Shown here piece by piece: positions 15,873 through 24,356 of a stretch of 34,796 bases of DNA. Every line of letters begins with the position of its first letter. Position 1 is the stretch's first letter. Below the pieces are notes generated by a model. That model ran no database searches. It saw only the letters and a list, made by a program, of their open reading frames with translations, and was not told where the DNA came from. The translations under genes were made by a program, and so were the position numbers. The DNA is taken from the NCBI GenBank assembly GCA_017507855.1, contig JAFWAE010000040.1, positions 1-34,796 of the forward strand, given 5' to 3'. Source of the DNA: Clostridia bacterium (GTDB taxonomy: Bacteria > Bacillota > Clostridia > Oscillospirales > RGIG5554).

Positions 15873-17540
15873 TTGAAAAGCACGTTTATGAAAAAACGGT
15901 TCTGGGCCTGGTTGCTTTGCCTGGGACTTTTGTGTTGCGGCATTTCCGTGCAGGCGGCACAGGAGCCTTCCTCCTGGGCGGCGGCCGAGGTGGAGGATGC
16001 CCTGGCATTGGGCATCGTGCCGGAGGCTCTGAACAGCCGTTTTCAAACTGCCGTCACCCGCCGCGAGTTTTGTACTTTGGCCGTGCGCACCCTGGAAACC
16101 TTTTACGGCATAACGGGGGAGGAGCTTTGTGCCCTGCGCGGCGTGACCATGGACGGGGAGTATTTTGCCGATACGACCTCCCGTGAAATTCTGATTACCA
16201 CCGCCCTGGGGATTACCGTGGGGCGCGGGCAGGATGAGGAAAGCGGCAAAGCCGTCTTTATGCCCGAGGCCGAGATCACCCGTGCCGAGGCGGCGCGCAT
16301 GCTTTGGCTGGTGGGAGAAATTTTGGAAGACGGCGTAAAGCCGGAATGCCTTACAGATGCCTTTACTCAAAAAGAGAATATTCCCTTTACCGATTCCTAT
16401 ATGCCCTCGTGGGCCAAGGAGGGGATAGAGTACGTATACAACCGTATCGACCACCGTACTACAGCCGGGGGGAACGGCACGGTGTATCGGGTCATGGGCG
16501 GAGTAACGCCTACCAAATTTGACGGGCAGGGAAGCTATACCCGCGAGCAGGCCTTGGCCACGTTCAAGCGCTTGTTCCGCAGTATTTCCGAAGCCAAGGC
16601 GTTGGAAGAGGGCAGGGCGGTGTCCCTGTTGACTAATTTTTATCCCGAAGAAAGCTTTCGTTTTACCGTTTGTCCCACGGTCCTGCTGGCCGAGGGAAAG
16701 GCCACGGCCGACGATATGGCGTATTTATACTGTACCCTTAGCTGTACGGCTCATCGGGATAAGGTGTGCGACGTGGTGGAGGCCCGTGCCAAAGACGGGA
16801 CCTTCCGCATCGAGCTCTCCCTGGAAAACGTGAAGGACGGAACCTATTATTTCAATGTTTTCAAGAATTCCCGCCAAAACGGGACCTTTTCTTCCTACCT
16901 ATATAATGAACTGATCGTATGCGTGGAAGGCGGAGAGGTATGGTTTGAGGTGCCGGGCGCCTATGAACGTAATCTTGACGTGCAAACATCTGCTTTGAAG
17001 AAGCAATACAGCCAACCGAGTGCAATGGTGCAAAGTAAGGACAAGAATATATCGGCGCTGTCCAAGCAGCTCTGTACAGGTTTGAACACGGAGTACGAAA
17101 AGGCCAAGGCCATCCATGATTGGGTGGCGGAGAATATCTACTACGATTACGACGCCTATGAAAAAAGTACGGAAACGGCAGTGGATGCGGTAAGCGTGCT
17201 GAAGGAAAAACGCGCCGTTTGCCAAGGCTACGCCTACTTGACGGCAGCGCTGCTGAGAGCCTCGGGTATTCCGTGCAGGGTCGTGGTGGGAATTGCCATG
17301 CAGTCCGGCTTTTACGCCAATGCTAACGATCTTCTGGCTACGGCTACCGAGGAAAATCATGCATGGGTGCAGGCGTATGTGGACGGGCGTTGGATCCATA
17401 TCGACTCTACCTGGAGCAGCCTCAACGAGTATCGGGATGGAGAATTTATCAAAGCGGGGATGTCCTCCTCCCGTTATTTTGATCCTTCGCGCCTGTTTTT
17501 CTCCTTTGACCACGTGGAACTTGGCGAGGATGCGGCCTGA
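15873..17540 (+). CDS. Exported SLH-domain protein with transglutaminase-like domain
   Basis: 555 residues. The TTG at 15873 has GAAGGAGG 8 nt upstream; an ATG at 15888 would be too far away. A signal peptide (basic start, hydrophobic core WAWLLCLGLLCCGISV, cleavage near VQAAQ) is followed by up to three S-layer-homology repeats (about residues 35-235, for example TRREFCTLAVRTLE, ITRAEAARMLWLVGEIL, YTREQALATFKRLF), which anchor proteins to the cell wall. Residues 400-555 form a transglutaminase-like fold with the triad Cys450 (RAVCQGYAYL), His496 (NHAWVQAYV) and Asp511 (HIDSTW). Such proteins act as cysteine proteases or peptide-modifying enzymes outside the cell; the target is unknown. Confidence 0.88.
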   Translation: MKSTFMKKRFWAWLLCLGLLCCGISVQAAQEPSSWAAAEVEDALALGIVPEALNSRFQTAVTRREFCTLAVRTLETFYGITGEELCALRGVTMDGEYFADTTSREILITTALGITVGRGQDEESGKAVFMPEAEITRAEAARMLWLVGEILEDGVKPECLTDAFTQKENIPFTDSYMPSWAKEGIEYVYNRIDHRTTAGGNGTVYRVMGGVTPTKFDGQGSYTREQALATFKRLFRSISEAKALEEGRAVSLLTNFYPEESFRFTVCPTVLLAEGKATADDMAYLYCTLSCTAHRDKVCDVVEARAKDGTFRIELSLENVKDGTYYFNVFKNSRQNGTFSSYLYNELIVCVEGGEVWFEVPGAYERNLDVQTSALKKQYSQPSAMVQSKDKNISALSKQLCTGLNTEYEKAKAIHDWVAENIYYDYDAYEKSTETAVDAVSVLKEKRAVCQGYAYLTAALLRASGIPCRVVVGIAMQSGFYANANDLLATATEENHAWVQAYVDGRWIHIDSTWSSLNEYRDGEFIKAGMSSSRYFDPSRLFFSFDHVELGEDAA

Positions 17541-17634
17541 TTTGGCAGGCAGGTTCCCGATTCCGTCAACGAAGCAAAAAAGATCTTCCGTATGGTACGT
17601 ACTATCAAGGACAGAAAAATAAATTAAATAATGA

Positions 17635-17678
17635 ACCGCCGAAAGCGACCAAACGGTTACTCTCGGCGGTATTGTTTT
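17635..17678. terminator. Convergent intrinsic terminator
   Basis: Stem ACCGCCGA (17635-17642) with TCGGCGGT (17663-17670), with partial internal pairing and T-rich flanks. It lies between the convergent transglutaminase and XRE genes and can serve both. Confidence 0.8.
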
Positions 17679-18504
17679 ATTCCTTGAAAAACGGCGTATT
17701 TCGGATGTGAGATTGTAACCTATAATCACCCTTATACCCAATCTGCTTTGCCATGATGAACAGTGCAAGCAGATTGTGACTCGGTCTTGAGTAATACAGC
17801 GTACGTTCCTCACCGTTAATGGTGAGATTTTGCTTCCGCATTACCTTCAACAGCAACAAATCATTTAATACTGCATCAATCTTATCGTTGGAAATTTCGC
17901 AATCCTTCGAAAGTACAGAACTTTCAAAAACATAATTCTCGGTTCGATGATATAAATATATCAAAGCATTGATCGTATCCGTATGTGAGAGTGCCGCAAA
18001 GATTTTTTGCAGGTCGTCCTTATCATTCAGAAAATGTCCGTACCCCTCTGCCGGTTGTGGAAATACCGAGAAGAAAGGCTCTATTCCATTAGATACGATT
18101 GTAAATCCGTTATCGTCAAGAATATAGGATGCATTGTTCTGATTCTTGATTTCATTGGGGTCGTACTTCTTTTCAATCTCCATAAGGCAGTTAAATAAAC
18201 CGCGCTCGATCTGCCAGCCGATATCACGCGCAACGTTGAAACGTTCCGTTGCCTCGGTATTATGAATCAATTTGACAATTCTTCCCGAAATATCCGCCAT
18301 CGTGACCGTTTCATTGCCGAAAAGCTCATCAAGAGATACCTCAAGCTCGTTGGCAAGCGGCACAAGAAGTGCTCCGTCGGGATAGGTTTCGCTTGTTTCC
18401 CATTTAGAAACAGCTTGAGCGGATACGCCAAGCTTTGTAGCAAGCTGCTCTTGTGTCAAATTCTTTTCAAGACGCAATCTTTTGATATTAGCCGATAAAC
18501 TCAT
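17677..18504 (-). CDS. XRE-family transcriptional regulator with C-terminal winged-helix-like domain
   Basis: 275 residues. Residues 5-60 are a canonical XRE/Cro helix-turn-helix (IKRLRLEKNLTQEQLATKLGVSAQAVSKWETSETYPD). The remainder is soluble; its last 100 residues (alternating helices and a NGEERTLYYSRP hairpin after a DLLLLKVMRKQNL helix) suggest a second winged helix, similar to the C-terminal region of the neighbour upstream. It is probably a DNA-binding regulator whose target and signal are unknown. GGAGGT lies inside the last codons of the upstream gene, 7 nt before this ATG, so the two are co-translated. Base composition is clearly more A+T-rich than the surrounding genes. Confidence 0.85.
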   Translation of the reverse strand: MSLSANIKRLRLEKNLTQEQLATKLGVSAQAVSKWETSETYPDGALLVPLANELEVSLDELFGNETVTMADISGRIVKLIHNTEATERFNVARDIGWQIERGLFNCLMEIEKKYDPNEIKNQNNASYILDDNGFTIVSNGIEPFFSVFPQPAEGYGHFLNDKDDLQKIFAALSHTDTINALIYLYHRTENYVFESSVLSKDCEISNDKIDAVLNDLLLLKVMRKQNLTINGEERTLYYSRPSHNLLALFIMAKQIGYKGDYRLQSHIRNTPFFKE

Positions 18505-18505
18505 A

Positions 18506-19369
18506 TTATTTACCTCCGATCATTTTGCATCTTCCGTTAAAGTTGTAGTCATAGGATTGTCTACCGCACATTCTCTCAAAAGCAATAGCAATCAAGGACA
18601 AGACTATACCATCGCCGTGACATTCATAAACTCTGACTTCGCCTTCAGTAAGATGCACTGTCACCCAATGGCATTCTCCAACGGAGCAGAATTCGTCGAG
18701 GATTTCTGTGACACGCTCTTGTTCCACTCCGGTTTTACCTGCAACATACTCCGCTGTGAAGCTTTCGGAGCAGTCAGTGGAATGGACGAAATAGAGAACG
18801 GAAAGCGCCTCCTCGTTAGACAAGAATTTAAAAATTTTCACGATTTCTTTTTGTTTATCGGCATCGTTCATCCATGCAAAGTTAGCCTTGTTTCTAAGCA
18901 TCATCACAGCTACATTCACATTTTCAGAGCTTGCGGTAAACTCAAAGAACTCGTGGAGTGAAATTGCGGAACGATATCCATGTGAAGTACCTGTCGGATA
19001 AACGTTTTCTTTATCATAAGCGTCATCATAATATTCGGATATGGTTCCATACATTGAAGGAACAAGAGCTCTTATTGTTTCAAAGGCTTTGAGCACAGAC
19101 TCGCGGCGGTCAAGCCCCTCAAACAAAGAGCGAATTTCTTCTGTTGTGCTTTGCTTTTTGTCCTCGGAAAGCCCGAGCAGCGTATCGGTGGTTACACCGT
19201 AATATTTTGCAAGTTCTACGACCATAGGAAGATCCGGCGTCGAGGCACCGTTCTCCCATTTGGAAATCGTTTTATTGGATACGGATAGGCTTTGCGCCAC
19301 ATCCTCTTGCGTTGCTCCCCTTGAAGTGCGGAGCTCCAACAGTTTTTCTGCGATTTTACATTCGTACAT
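18506..19369 (-). CDS. XRE-family transcriptional regulator
   Basis: 287 residues. Helix-turn-helix at residues 4-60 (IAEKLLELRTSRGATQEDVAQSLSVSNKTISKWENGASTPD). The C-terminal half again ends in a probable winged helix (FTAEYVAGKTGVEQERVTEILDEF, then WVTVHLTEGEVRVYECHG), so this gene and the next look like diverged duplicates. The ATG at 19369 has GGGAGG 8 nt upstream; an upstream in-frame Met lacks a site. First gene of a two-gene operon with its own promoter at 19417-19445. Low-GC composition points to acquisition. Function is unknown beyond DNA binding. Confidence 0.85.
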   Translation of the reverse strand: MYECKIAEKLLELRTSRGATQEDVAQSLSVSNKTISKWENGASTPDLPMVVELAKYYGVTTDTLLGLSEDKKQSTTEEIRSLFEGLDRRESVLKAFETIRALVPSMYGTISEYYDDAYDKENVYPTGTSHGYRSAISLHEFFEFTASSENVNVAVMMLRNKANFAWMNDADKQKEIVKIFKFLSNEEALSVLYFVHSTDCSESFTAEYVAGKTGVEQERVTEILDEFCSVGECHWVTVHLTEGEVRVYECHGDGIVLSLIAIAFERMCGRQSYDYNFNGRCKMIGGK

Positions 19370-19416
19370 GTTTTTTGCCTCCCGAAAAAAATTCAAGTTC
19401 CGGAGCTTGTGACTGT

Positions 19417-19445
19417 ATTATACATGAAACCAACGGTAGAATCAA
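19417..19445 (-). promoter_or_regulatory. Promoter of the two-gene XRE operon
   Basis: Minus strand: TTGATT, 17-nt spacer, perfect TATAAT, about 45 nt upstream of the first XRE gene. Confidence 0.8.
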
Positions 19446-19757
19446 CGGAGCGATATTTTATTATTTCTCCAAATCGGAGATTTATTGCGTTGCAAGAAGA
19501 ATGATAATTGATTTCAGAAATTAAAAAATGACGAAGTACCGATCGTTGAATTTTTAGGTAAAAAATATTTCATCACGATCCTGAAGTATTTGCGACCGAA
19601 AATGCAGAGCTTATTAAGAAAAAAGACAGAGAACGTACAGGCATTCCCCGGGGAATCTTTTTTGCTGCATGAGAAAAGCAAACCGGGCAAAACAACGTCA
19701 GTTCAACCGAAAAACAACCATAAATATCAAAACTAAACCGAAATTCAACCTTGAATT
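19446..19757. other. A+T-rich intergenic stretch with decayed coding fragments
   Basis: No intact gene. On the plus strand, 19524-19560 can be read as NDEVPIVEFLGKKYF, and after a frame change near 19570 as HHDPEVFATENAELIKKKD and further residues to a stop at about 19671. This looks like the tail of a frameshifted gene that I cannot identify; chance is not excluded. From 19700 onward there are repeated TTCAACC and ACCGAAA words close to the promoter of the third XRE gene, which could be operator sites. Confidence 0.3.
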
Positions 19758-19759
19758 GA

Positions 19760-19788
19760 TTGACTGAGCTGTAAAAATCGGGTATGAT
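19760..19788 (+). promoter_or_regulatory. Promoter of the third XRE gene
   Basis: TTGACT, 17-nt spacer, TATGAT, about 70 nt upstream of the gene. Confidence 0.8.
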
Positions 19789-19857
19789 GTAGGTGGAAAA
19801 TCGAACTGCGCGGTTTAGATTGGTTAAAAATCAAGAAGTTTCAGGAGGAAAGCGGAT

Positions 19858-21060
19858 ATGTTAAAAACACCGAAAGAGGTGGGGGAGCTGATCGCGCTTC
19901 ACCGCAGAAAAAAAGGCTTGACTCAAACCGAATTGGCGGGGATGCTGTACGTGTCTGCCCAAGCCATTTCCAAATGGGAACGTGGCGAGGCTCTGCCGGA
20001 TGCGGAGCGCTTGGGAGATATTTCGGAAGCTTTGGACATGAAGATTTCCGACTTTCTGCTTCTTTCCCGTGAAGAAGCGGAGGAGGGGGAGCTGCCCGGT
20101 GATGAAAAATATCGGGCGCTGGAGAATAAAACGGATCTGACGGAGGTTCTGCTTCTGGCTTCGGAGATGTCTGCCGGGATGCTGAAAAAGGCTTATACGG
20201 TTTTGCGCCGCGTGTACGATATTCCCCACCTTTCCGTCTTGTTTGCCTATATTCCTACGCAGTTGATGGATCAGTTGGCGGTGGAGGAGTACCGTGTCAG
20301 CGGAATGCAATTTTTTAAATATTTCCAGCCCTATATCAGCTCTGAGGTGTCAGACAGATACCTGTTGGCTGAATATACGCAGTACGGGGTGAGTGCGGTG
20401 CTTCCCTTGCTGGTGGCGGGAAAAAACCAAAAAGTCATTTCCTTTATTTTCAGGCATAATACGGATACCCGTCATAATTGGGTCGATTTTATGAATCACC
20501 TTTCCGTCGTTCCGCAGGACGTTTTGTTGGCGCAGGCGTTGAAGATCACCCGCGAGCTTTCCGAGGGGCTGGCTCCTTGGAACGGGTGGTGGGTGCGTTT
20601 GGGCTCTGCCAACTCCGTTTTGTTTTTGACCGCTTGGCTGGACGAGCAGGAGGATTCTCCCGCTGCTTGGGCGCAGGTGGCCTACTACTATTCCCAAATG
20701 CCGTTGGATGCCTACGCCCGTCGGATCTTGGATAAGCGCGTGCTGAAGGTGTGCGGGGAAAAGGGCTTTGATTGCATCCACGCCATGGTGCCCTATCTTT
20801 CGCCCTTCTTTTTTGAAAAGCTGGCTAAGGCCATCGACCCGCAACGTGACGGCGTTACGCCCGAGGATCTGCCCAAATTCCGAGATGTTCCTTCGAGAGA
20901 GAACGAGGGAAAGTTTTCCCGTTTGGTCAATTTCTTCTTCAAGGGAAGGGATAAGGACGGAAGGTATCATTACAGCAACAATCCGCAAGAGATCTACGAT
21001 ATGGGCGATATGGGCGATATGGGTGAGATGGACTACGAGGATGACGAGGACGAGGAATAG
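19858..21060 (+). CDS. XRE-family regulator with long C-terminal domain and acidic tail
   Basis: 400 residues. Helix-turn-helix at residues 8-62 (VGELIALHRRKKGLTQTELAGMLYVSAQAISKWERGEALPD). Residues 75-370 form a mostly helical soluble domain I do not recognise (EMSAGMLKKAYTVLRRVYDIPHL and similar stretches, perhaps tandem helical repeats). The last 20 residues are very acidic with a repeated Met-Gly-Asp unit. AGGAGG precedes the ATG. Its composition resembles the host genes more than the neighbouring XRE pair, so it may be older here. Probably a transcription regulator with a signal-sensing domain; the target is unknown. Confidence 0.85.
   Translation: MLKTPKEVGELIALHRRKKGLTQTELAGMLYVSAQAISKWERGEALPDAERLGDISEALDMKISDFLLLSREEAEEGELPGDEKYRALENKTDLTEVLLLASEMSAGMLKKAYTVLRRVYDIPHLSVLFAYIPTQLMDQLAVEEYRVSGMQFFKYFQPYISSEVSDRYLLAEYTQYGVSAVLPLLVAGKNQKVISFIFRHNTDTRHNWVDFMNHLSVVPQDVLLAQALKITRELSEGLAPWNGWWVRLGSANSVLFLTAWLDEQEDSPAAWAQVAYYYSQMPLDAYARRILDKRVLKVCGEKGFDCIHAMVPYLSPFFFEKLAKAIDPQRDGVTPEDLPKFRDVPSRENEGKFSRLVNFFFKGRDKDGRYHYSNNPQEIYDMGDMGDMGEMDYEDDEDEE
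21001..21027 (+). repeat. 9-bp tandem repeat inside the XRE gene
   Basis: Three near-identical in-frame copies (ATGGGCGAT, ATGGGCGAT, ATGGGTGAG) encode the Met-Gly-Asp/Glu run in the acidic tail. Copy number can change by slippage without a frameshift. Confidence 0.8.
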
Positions 21061-21076
21061 ACCCGCCCGTAAAATG

Positions 21077-21106
21077 AAAAAGCCGATGCGAATGCATCGG
21101 CTTTTT
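21077..21106. terminator. Bidirectional intrinsic terminator
   Basis: Perfect 9-bp arms AGCCGATGC / GCATCGGCT around a 4-nt loop, with A run before and T run after. It separates convergent genes. Confidence 0.9.
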
Positions 21107-21119
21107 GCTTGAAGAAGAC

Positions 21120-21479
21120 TTATTCTACGGTGGGCTTTTGCGGGGGGATCTCTACGGTAGGAAGGCCGTTACGTTTGCCGTAATGGGCTTCCCGATCCAG
21201 CTCGGCAATGCGGGCGTTGAGGTGGTTGATCTCCTCCATCACATCGGCGGAAAATTTGAAAAGGGCGGTGCTGATAAGCAGGCAGAGCACGGTGGCGATG
21301 CCGCCGGACACCATGACTGCGTACCACAGGATCTCCTCCTTAAAACCCTCCAGCTGCAGATCGGCGATCATGCCGAATACGCCGGCCAGCGCCAAAACGA
21401 AGAAAAGACCCGCCAAAACGGCAAAGGTGATAACGAAGACCTTGACCCGTTGCATATTCAAAAAGTTCAATTCAAACAC
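21120..21479 (-). CDS. Small two-helix membrane protein, unknown function
   Basis: 119 residues with two membrane helices (about residues 13-37 and 50-71), then a cytoplasmic heptad-like segment (FSADVMEEINHLNARIAELDRE) that could form a coiled coil, and a Pro-rich tail. I do not recognise a family. The start is uncertain: the GTG at 21479 lies only 1 nt from AAGGA, while a TTG at 21470 has a more usual distance; both keep the helices. It has a very strong promoter of its own and a terminator behind it, so it is monocistronic. Confidence 0.7.
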   Translation of the reverse strand: MFELNFLNMQRVKVFVITFAVLAGLFFVLALAGVFGMIADLQLEGFKEEILWYAVMVSGGIATVLCLLISTALFKFSADVMEEINHLNARIAELDREAHYGKRNGLPTVEIPPQKPTVE

Positions 21480-21509
21480 GTCCTTCTTTATTTTTATAGG
21501 TGTGTTCCC

Positions 21510-21538
21510 ATTATAACAGCCCCCTTGTCAAATGTCAA
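21510..21538 (-). promoter_or_regulatory. Promoter of the small membrane protein gene
   Basis: Minus strand: perfect TTGACA, 17-nt spacer, perfect TATAAT. Confidence 0.9.
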
Positions 21539-21562
21539 TAAAAAATATAGTTGTCGGAACGC

Positions 21563-21591
21563 TTGCTTTTTTGACGGCAGGGGAGTATAAT
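21563..21591 (+). promoter_or_regulatory. Promoter of the polysaccharide deacetylase gene
   Basis: TTGCTT, 17-nt spacer, perfect TATAAT, divergent from the promoter at 21510-21538 and about 90 nt upstream of the ATG. Confidence 0.75.
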
Positions 21592-21679
21592 AAAAGAAAA
21601 AGCCGTTGGGAGAAACAGCAAGTTCCGCGCAGGCGGTTTGTCCATGCAACGGAAACCGAGAAGAAAGGCAGAAACAAAG

Positions 21680-22960
21680 ATGAGCAGAGCAAAGAAGAAC
21701 CTCTCCCTTTTGCTGAGCTTCGTGCTGGTTTTGGGACTTTTCGGCTGTGTGGCTGAAGTGCCCCCTTCCGAGGAACCGAAGCCCGATCCCGCCTTGAAGG
21801 GCGTGCTGAGCGAAGTAGAGCAGCAGGCGGTGCTGACCAGCACCTACGCCGGCCAACTGGAGGTAAAGACCCTTTCCCGCCAAAACGGAAACACTGTCAT
21901 GGGCGTGCATTATCCCGTTACGGGGATGACGGCGGCCGATGCGGACATCCTCGCCTATGTGAACGAGCGCATTGCTTCCTTTGACACGTACATCCTTTCG
22001 GCAGGGGAAAAGGATTTCCGCATGCTGAGCCTGGATTTTTCCGTGTCGGCTTACGACGATTACACCAGCGTGACCTTTAACGAGGTCCGCTTTTACGGGG
22101 AAAACGCCCGCGAGGCTGTCACGATTTGCCGCACCTACGGGGCGGACGGCACTCGCCTGACCCCCGAGGAACTGTTTATTAAAGGAAAACGGGCCAAGGT
22201 GCCCGGCATGTTCGGGGTGGAAAGTTTCCCCGAGGGCGTTTCCTTCCGCGTCACGGAAGAGGCCGTGACCGTCATGCTGGAGACCGGGGATGTTTCCTTA
22301 AAGCGGGAGGAGATCGAAAAGATCTGCTTGGCTTACAGTGCCCGTGATCTGGATCCCGACGGCAAAATGATCGCCATCACCTACGACGACGGCCCCAGCT
22401 CCGCCAACACCGGCCGTTTGCTGGACGGGCTGAAGGAGCGCGGAGTGCTGGCCACCTTCTTTATGGTGGGCACCAACGTTTCTTACTATCCCAAGCTGGT
22501 CCGCCGCATTGCGGAGGAAGGGCATTGCCTGGGCAACCATTCTTACGACCATCCTCAGTTTACCAAGATCGGGGCGGAAAAATCCGTAGAGCAGGTGGAA
22601 AAGACCTCCAAGCTTATTGAGGACGCCTGCGGAAAGCGCCCCCTGTTTGTGCGGCCTCCCTACGGCTCCACCAACGAGGAAGTGCGTCAGGCACTGGAAT
22701 ACACCCTCATCCTTTGGAGCGTTGATCCCGAGGACTGGAAATACCGCGACGTGGACACTGTGCGCGAACATATCGTGGACGGGGCTCACGACGGAGCCAT
22801 CGTCCTGGTGCACGACATTCATTCCACCAGTGTGGAGGGCTCTTTGGCCGCCATCGACATTCTGCTGGAGGAGGGCTATCAGTTCGTAACGGTGGAGGAG
22901 CTGTTCCTGCACCGCGACGTGGAGCCTGTTTTTGCCAAGCATTGGTATTCCGTCAAGTAA
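21680..22960 (+). CDS. Polysaccharide deacetylase lipoprotein (NodB/CE4)
   Basis: 426 residues from the ATG at 21680, which gives a clean lipoprotein signal (LGLFGC, lipidated Cys23). Residues 45-215 form an N-terminal domain like those in front of PgdA-type peptidoglycan deacetylases. The CE4 catalytic domain follows: TYDDGPS with Asp236/Asp237, the metal-binding HSYDH (His287, His291), RPPYGS and LWSVDPEDW, and LVHDIHSTS near the end. All five CE4 motifs are visible, so it is probably an active metal-dependent N-deacetylase, likely acting on cell-wall GlcNAc and contributing to lysozyme resistance. The substrate is inferred. Confidence 0.9.
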   Translation: MSRAKKNLSLLLSFVLVLGLFGCVAEVPPSEEPKPDPALKGVLSEVEQQAVLTSTYAGQLEVKTLSRQNGNTVMGVHYPVTGMTAADADILAYVNERIASFDTYILSAGEKDFRMLSLDFSVSAYDDYTSVTFNEVRFYGENAREAVTICRTYGADGTRLTPEELFIKGKRAKVPGMFGVESFPEGVSFRVTEEAVTVMLETGDVSLKREEIEKICLAYSARDLDPDGKMIAITYDDGPSSANTGRLLDGLKERGVLATFFMVGTNVSYYPKLVRRIAEEGHCLGNHSYDHPQFTKIGAEKSVEQVEKTSKLIEDACGKRPLFVRPPYGSTNEEVRQALEYTLILWSVDPEDWKYRDVDTVREHIVDGAHDGAIVLVHDIHSTSVEGSLAAIDILLEEGYQFVTVEELFLHRDVEPVFAKHWYSVK

Positions 22961-22971
22961 ACATTGTTCGT

Positions 22972-23018
22972 AAAAAAACAGCCGTGCTCTTTTTCGGAGC
23001 GCGGCTGTTTGTGTTTTT
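22972..23018. terminator. Bidirectional intrinsic terminator
   Basis: Stem ACAGCCGTGCTC / GAGCGCGGCTGT with a 7-nt loop, preceded by an A run and followed by T-rich sequence. It serves the convergent deacetylase and tmcAL genes. Confidence 0.88.
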
Positions 23019-23021
23019 GGA

Positions 23022-24179
23022 TCAAAAGATCAGGGGGCTTAAAGCCATGTCCGCTTTCAGCGCCTCGGGATCGGGCAGGGTAAAGGCAAACAGGTCGCAC
23101 GCGGCGGTGTTGAGGGAAAACTGACGGGCGGCTCGGGAAGAAAGCTCGGCGCGGGCGGGTTTAACGACCACGGGGATGGAGGCGTTTTCCCAAAGGGAGA
23201 CGGCGCTCCGCTTGGCGGCAAGAAGCCGGGCATACAGCGGCGGCGTGGCATTGTCTTGGGCCGTACAGCCCAAGGTGGCGTTCATCACGATGCGGCGCAG
23301 CCGTGCAGGGGGGTAGCGCCTGGTGGCACAGGTCTCGAAAAAGGCTTTCAGCGTGCGGCATTCCCCGGCAGCCTTCAGCAGGCGGTATTCCAATCCCTCG
23401 GAGACGTCGGCACAAAGGGCCATCTCCTCGGGGGAAAGACGGCGCAACAGGGTCAGCACGGCAGAGGCCACTTTTTCCCCATCGGAGGGACAAAGCCCCT
23501 GTTCGCAGGCCTCCCGAACGGCGGAGGGGAGCAGCGGATGCGTGGGCTCCTGCGCCAAAAGAGTGCGCAGGGAGGAGGAGGAGGGAAAGCGTCCCTCAAC
23601 CGTTTGGGTATCCGTGTAGCCGTTTCCCTCACGGGGAAAGGTCAGGGCAAGCAAGGGCAGCTTCAGCTCGCGAATGGCCTTGAGGTATTCTATCCCCAAA
23701 AGGTTATTGGGACAGGCCAGCACTTCACCCAGGGCGGGGAAACAGGCCGCCATAGCTTCTCTGGAGGCGGTGGCAAAGGAAAGCCCGCGCGCCAGACAGT
23801 CTTTCAAAGCCTCTTCGTAAGCGGGGGAAAGGGTGGCGTCGGCGGCTTGCTGCAGCAGGGAAAGATCGCCGCATTCACTGCCAAAGGCCAGGTAGCGGCA
23901 CCCCAGGGCGGCGGCCATGGATACCCCGGCTTTGGCAAAGCCCGCCGCGTTGTTGAGCACACAGGAGGCCGGCAATTCAAACACCGCATCTGCGCCCCCG
24001 TCTATGGCACAGGCGGCGCGCAGGTGGCGGGGCAACAAGGCAAAGCTGCCGCGCTGTACCACGTTGCCGCTCATCAGGCAGACCACGTGAGCGCCGGTTT
24101 GCTCTTTGGCACGGCGCAGTAAATGGGCGTGCCCATCGTGAAAAGGGTTGAATTCGCAGATCACGGCACAGCTTTCCAA
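23022..24179 (-). CDS. tmcAL: tRNA(Met) cytidine acetate ligase TmcAL
   Basis: 385 residues, close to the family's usual 390-410. TmcAL uses acetate and ATP to make N4-acetylcytidine at the wobble position of elongator tRNA-Met. The N-terminus CAVICEFNPFHDGHAHLL carries the HxGH-type nucleotidyltransferase motif, followed by CLMSGNVVQRGSFALLPRHLRA, SECGDL and PNNLLGIEYLKAI, all typical of the YlbM family. A much longer in-frame reading upstream is antisense to ackA and was discarded. The TTG at 24179 is chosen because GGGAGGTG lies 8 nt upstream and the protein then starts just before the conserved motif. Confidence 0.92.
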   Translation of the reverse strand: MESCAVICEFNPFHDGHAHLLRRAKEQTGAHVVCLMSGNVVQRGSFALLPRHLRAACAIDGGADAVFELPASCVLNNAAGFAKAGVSMAAALGCRYLAFGSECGDLSLLQQAADATLSPAYEEALKDCLARGLSFATASREAMAACFPALGEVLACPNNLLGIEYLKAIRELKLPLLALTFPREGNGYTDTQTVEGRFPSSSSLRTLLAQEPTHPLLPSAVREACEQGLCPSDGEKVASAVLTLLRRLSPEEMALCADVSEGLEYRLLKAAGECRTLKAFFETCATRRYPPARLRRIVMNATLGCTAQDNATPPLYARLLAAKRSAVSLWENASIPVVVKPARAELSSRAARQFSLNTAACDLFAFTLPDPEALKADMALSPLIF

Positions 24180-24220
24180 GGCAAAAACACCTCCCTTTTG
24201 GTTCTTTTTTTCAAAAACCC

Positions 24221-24249
24221 TTGCAAAAGCGGAAAAAAATGTGTACAAT
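24221..24249 (+). promoter_or_regulatory. Promoter of ackA
   Basis: TTGCAA, 17-nt spacer, TACAAT. Transcription would start near 24256, about 100 nt before the ATG, and would cross the tmcAL promoter. Confidence 0.75.
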
Positions 24250-24284
24250 ACTAAAGAATGTAACAAAAATGTGGCTTTTGCACT

Positions 24285-24313
24285 ATTGTACCCCATTTGG
24301 GCGAAAAATGCAA
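24285..24313 (-). promoter_or_regulatory. Promoter of tmcAL
   Basis: Minus strand: TTGCAT, 17-nt spacer, TACAAT. Transcription would start near 24278 and run leftward through the ackA promoter. Confidence 0.7.
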
Positions 24314-24356
24314 GCCCCCTATGTTTAGGCCGTAAGGCGGAAAGGATTTTTTGCAA

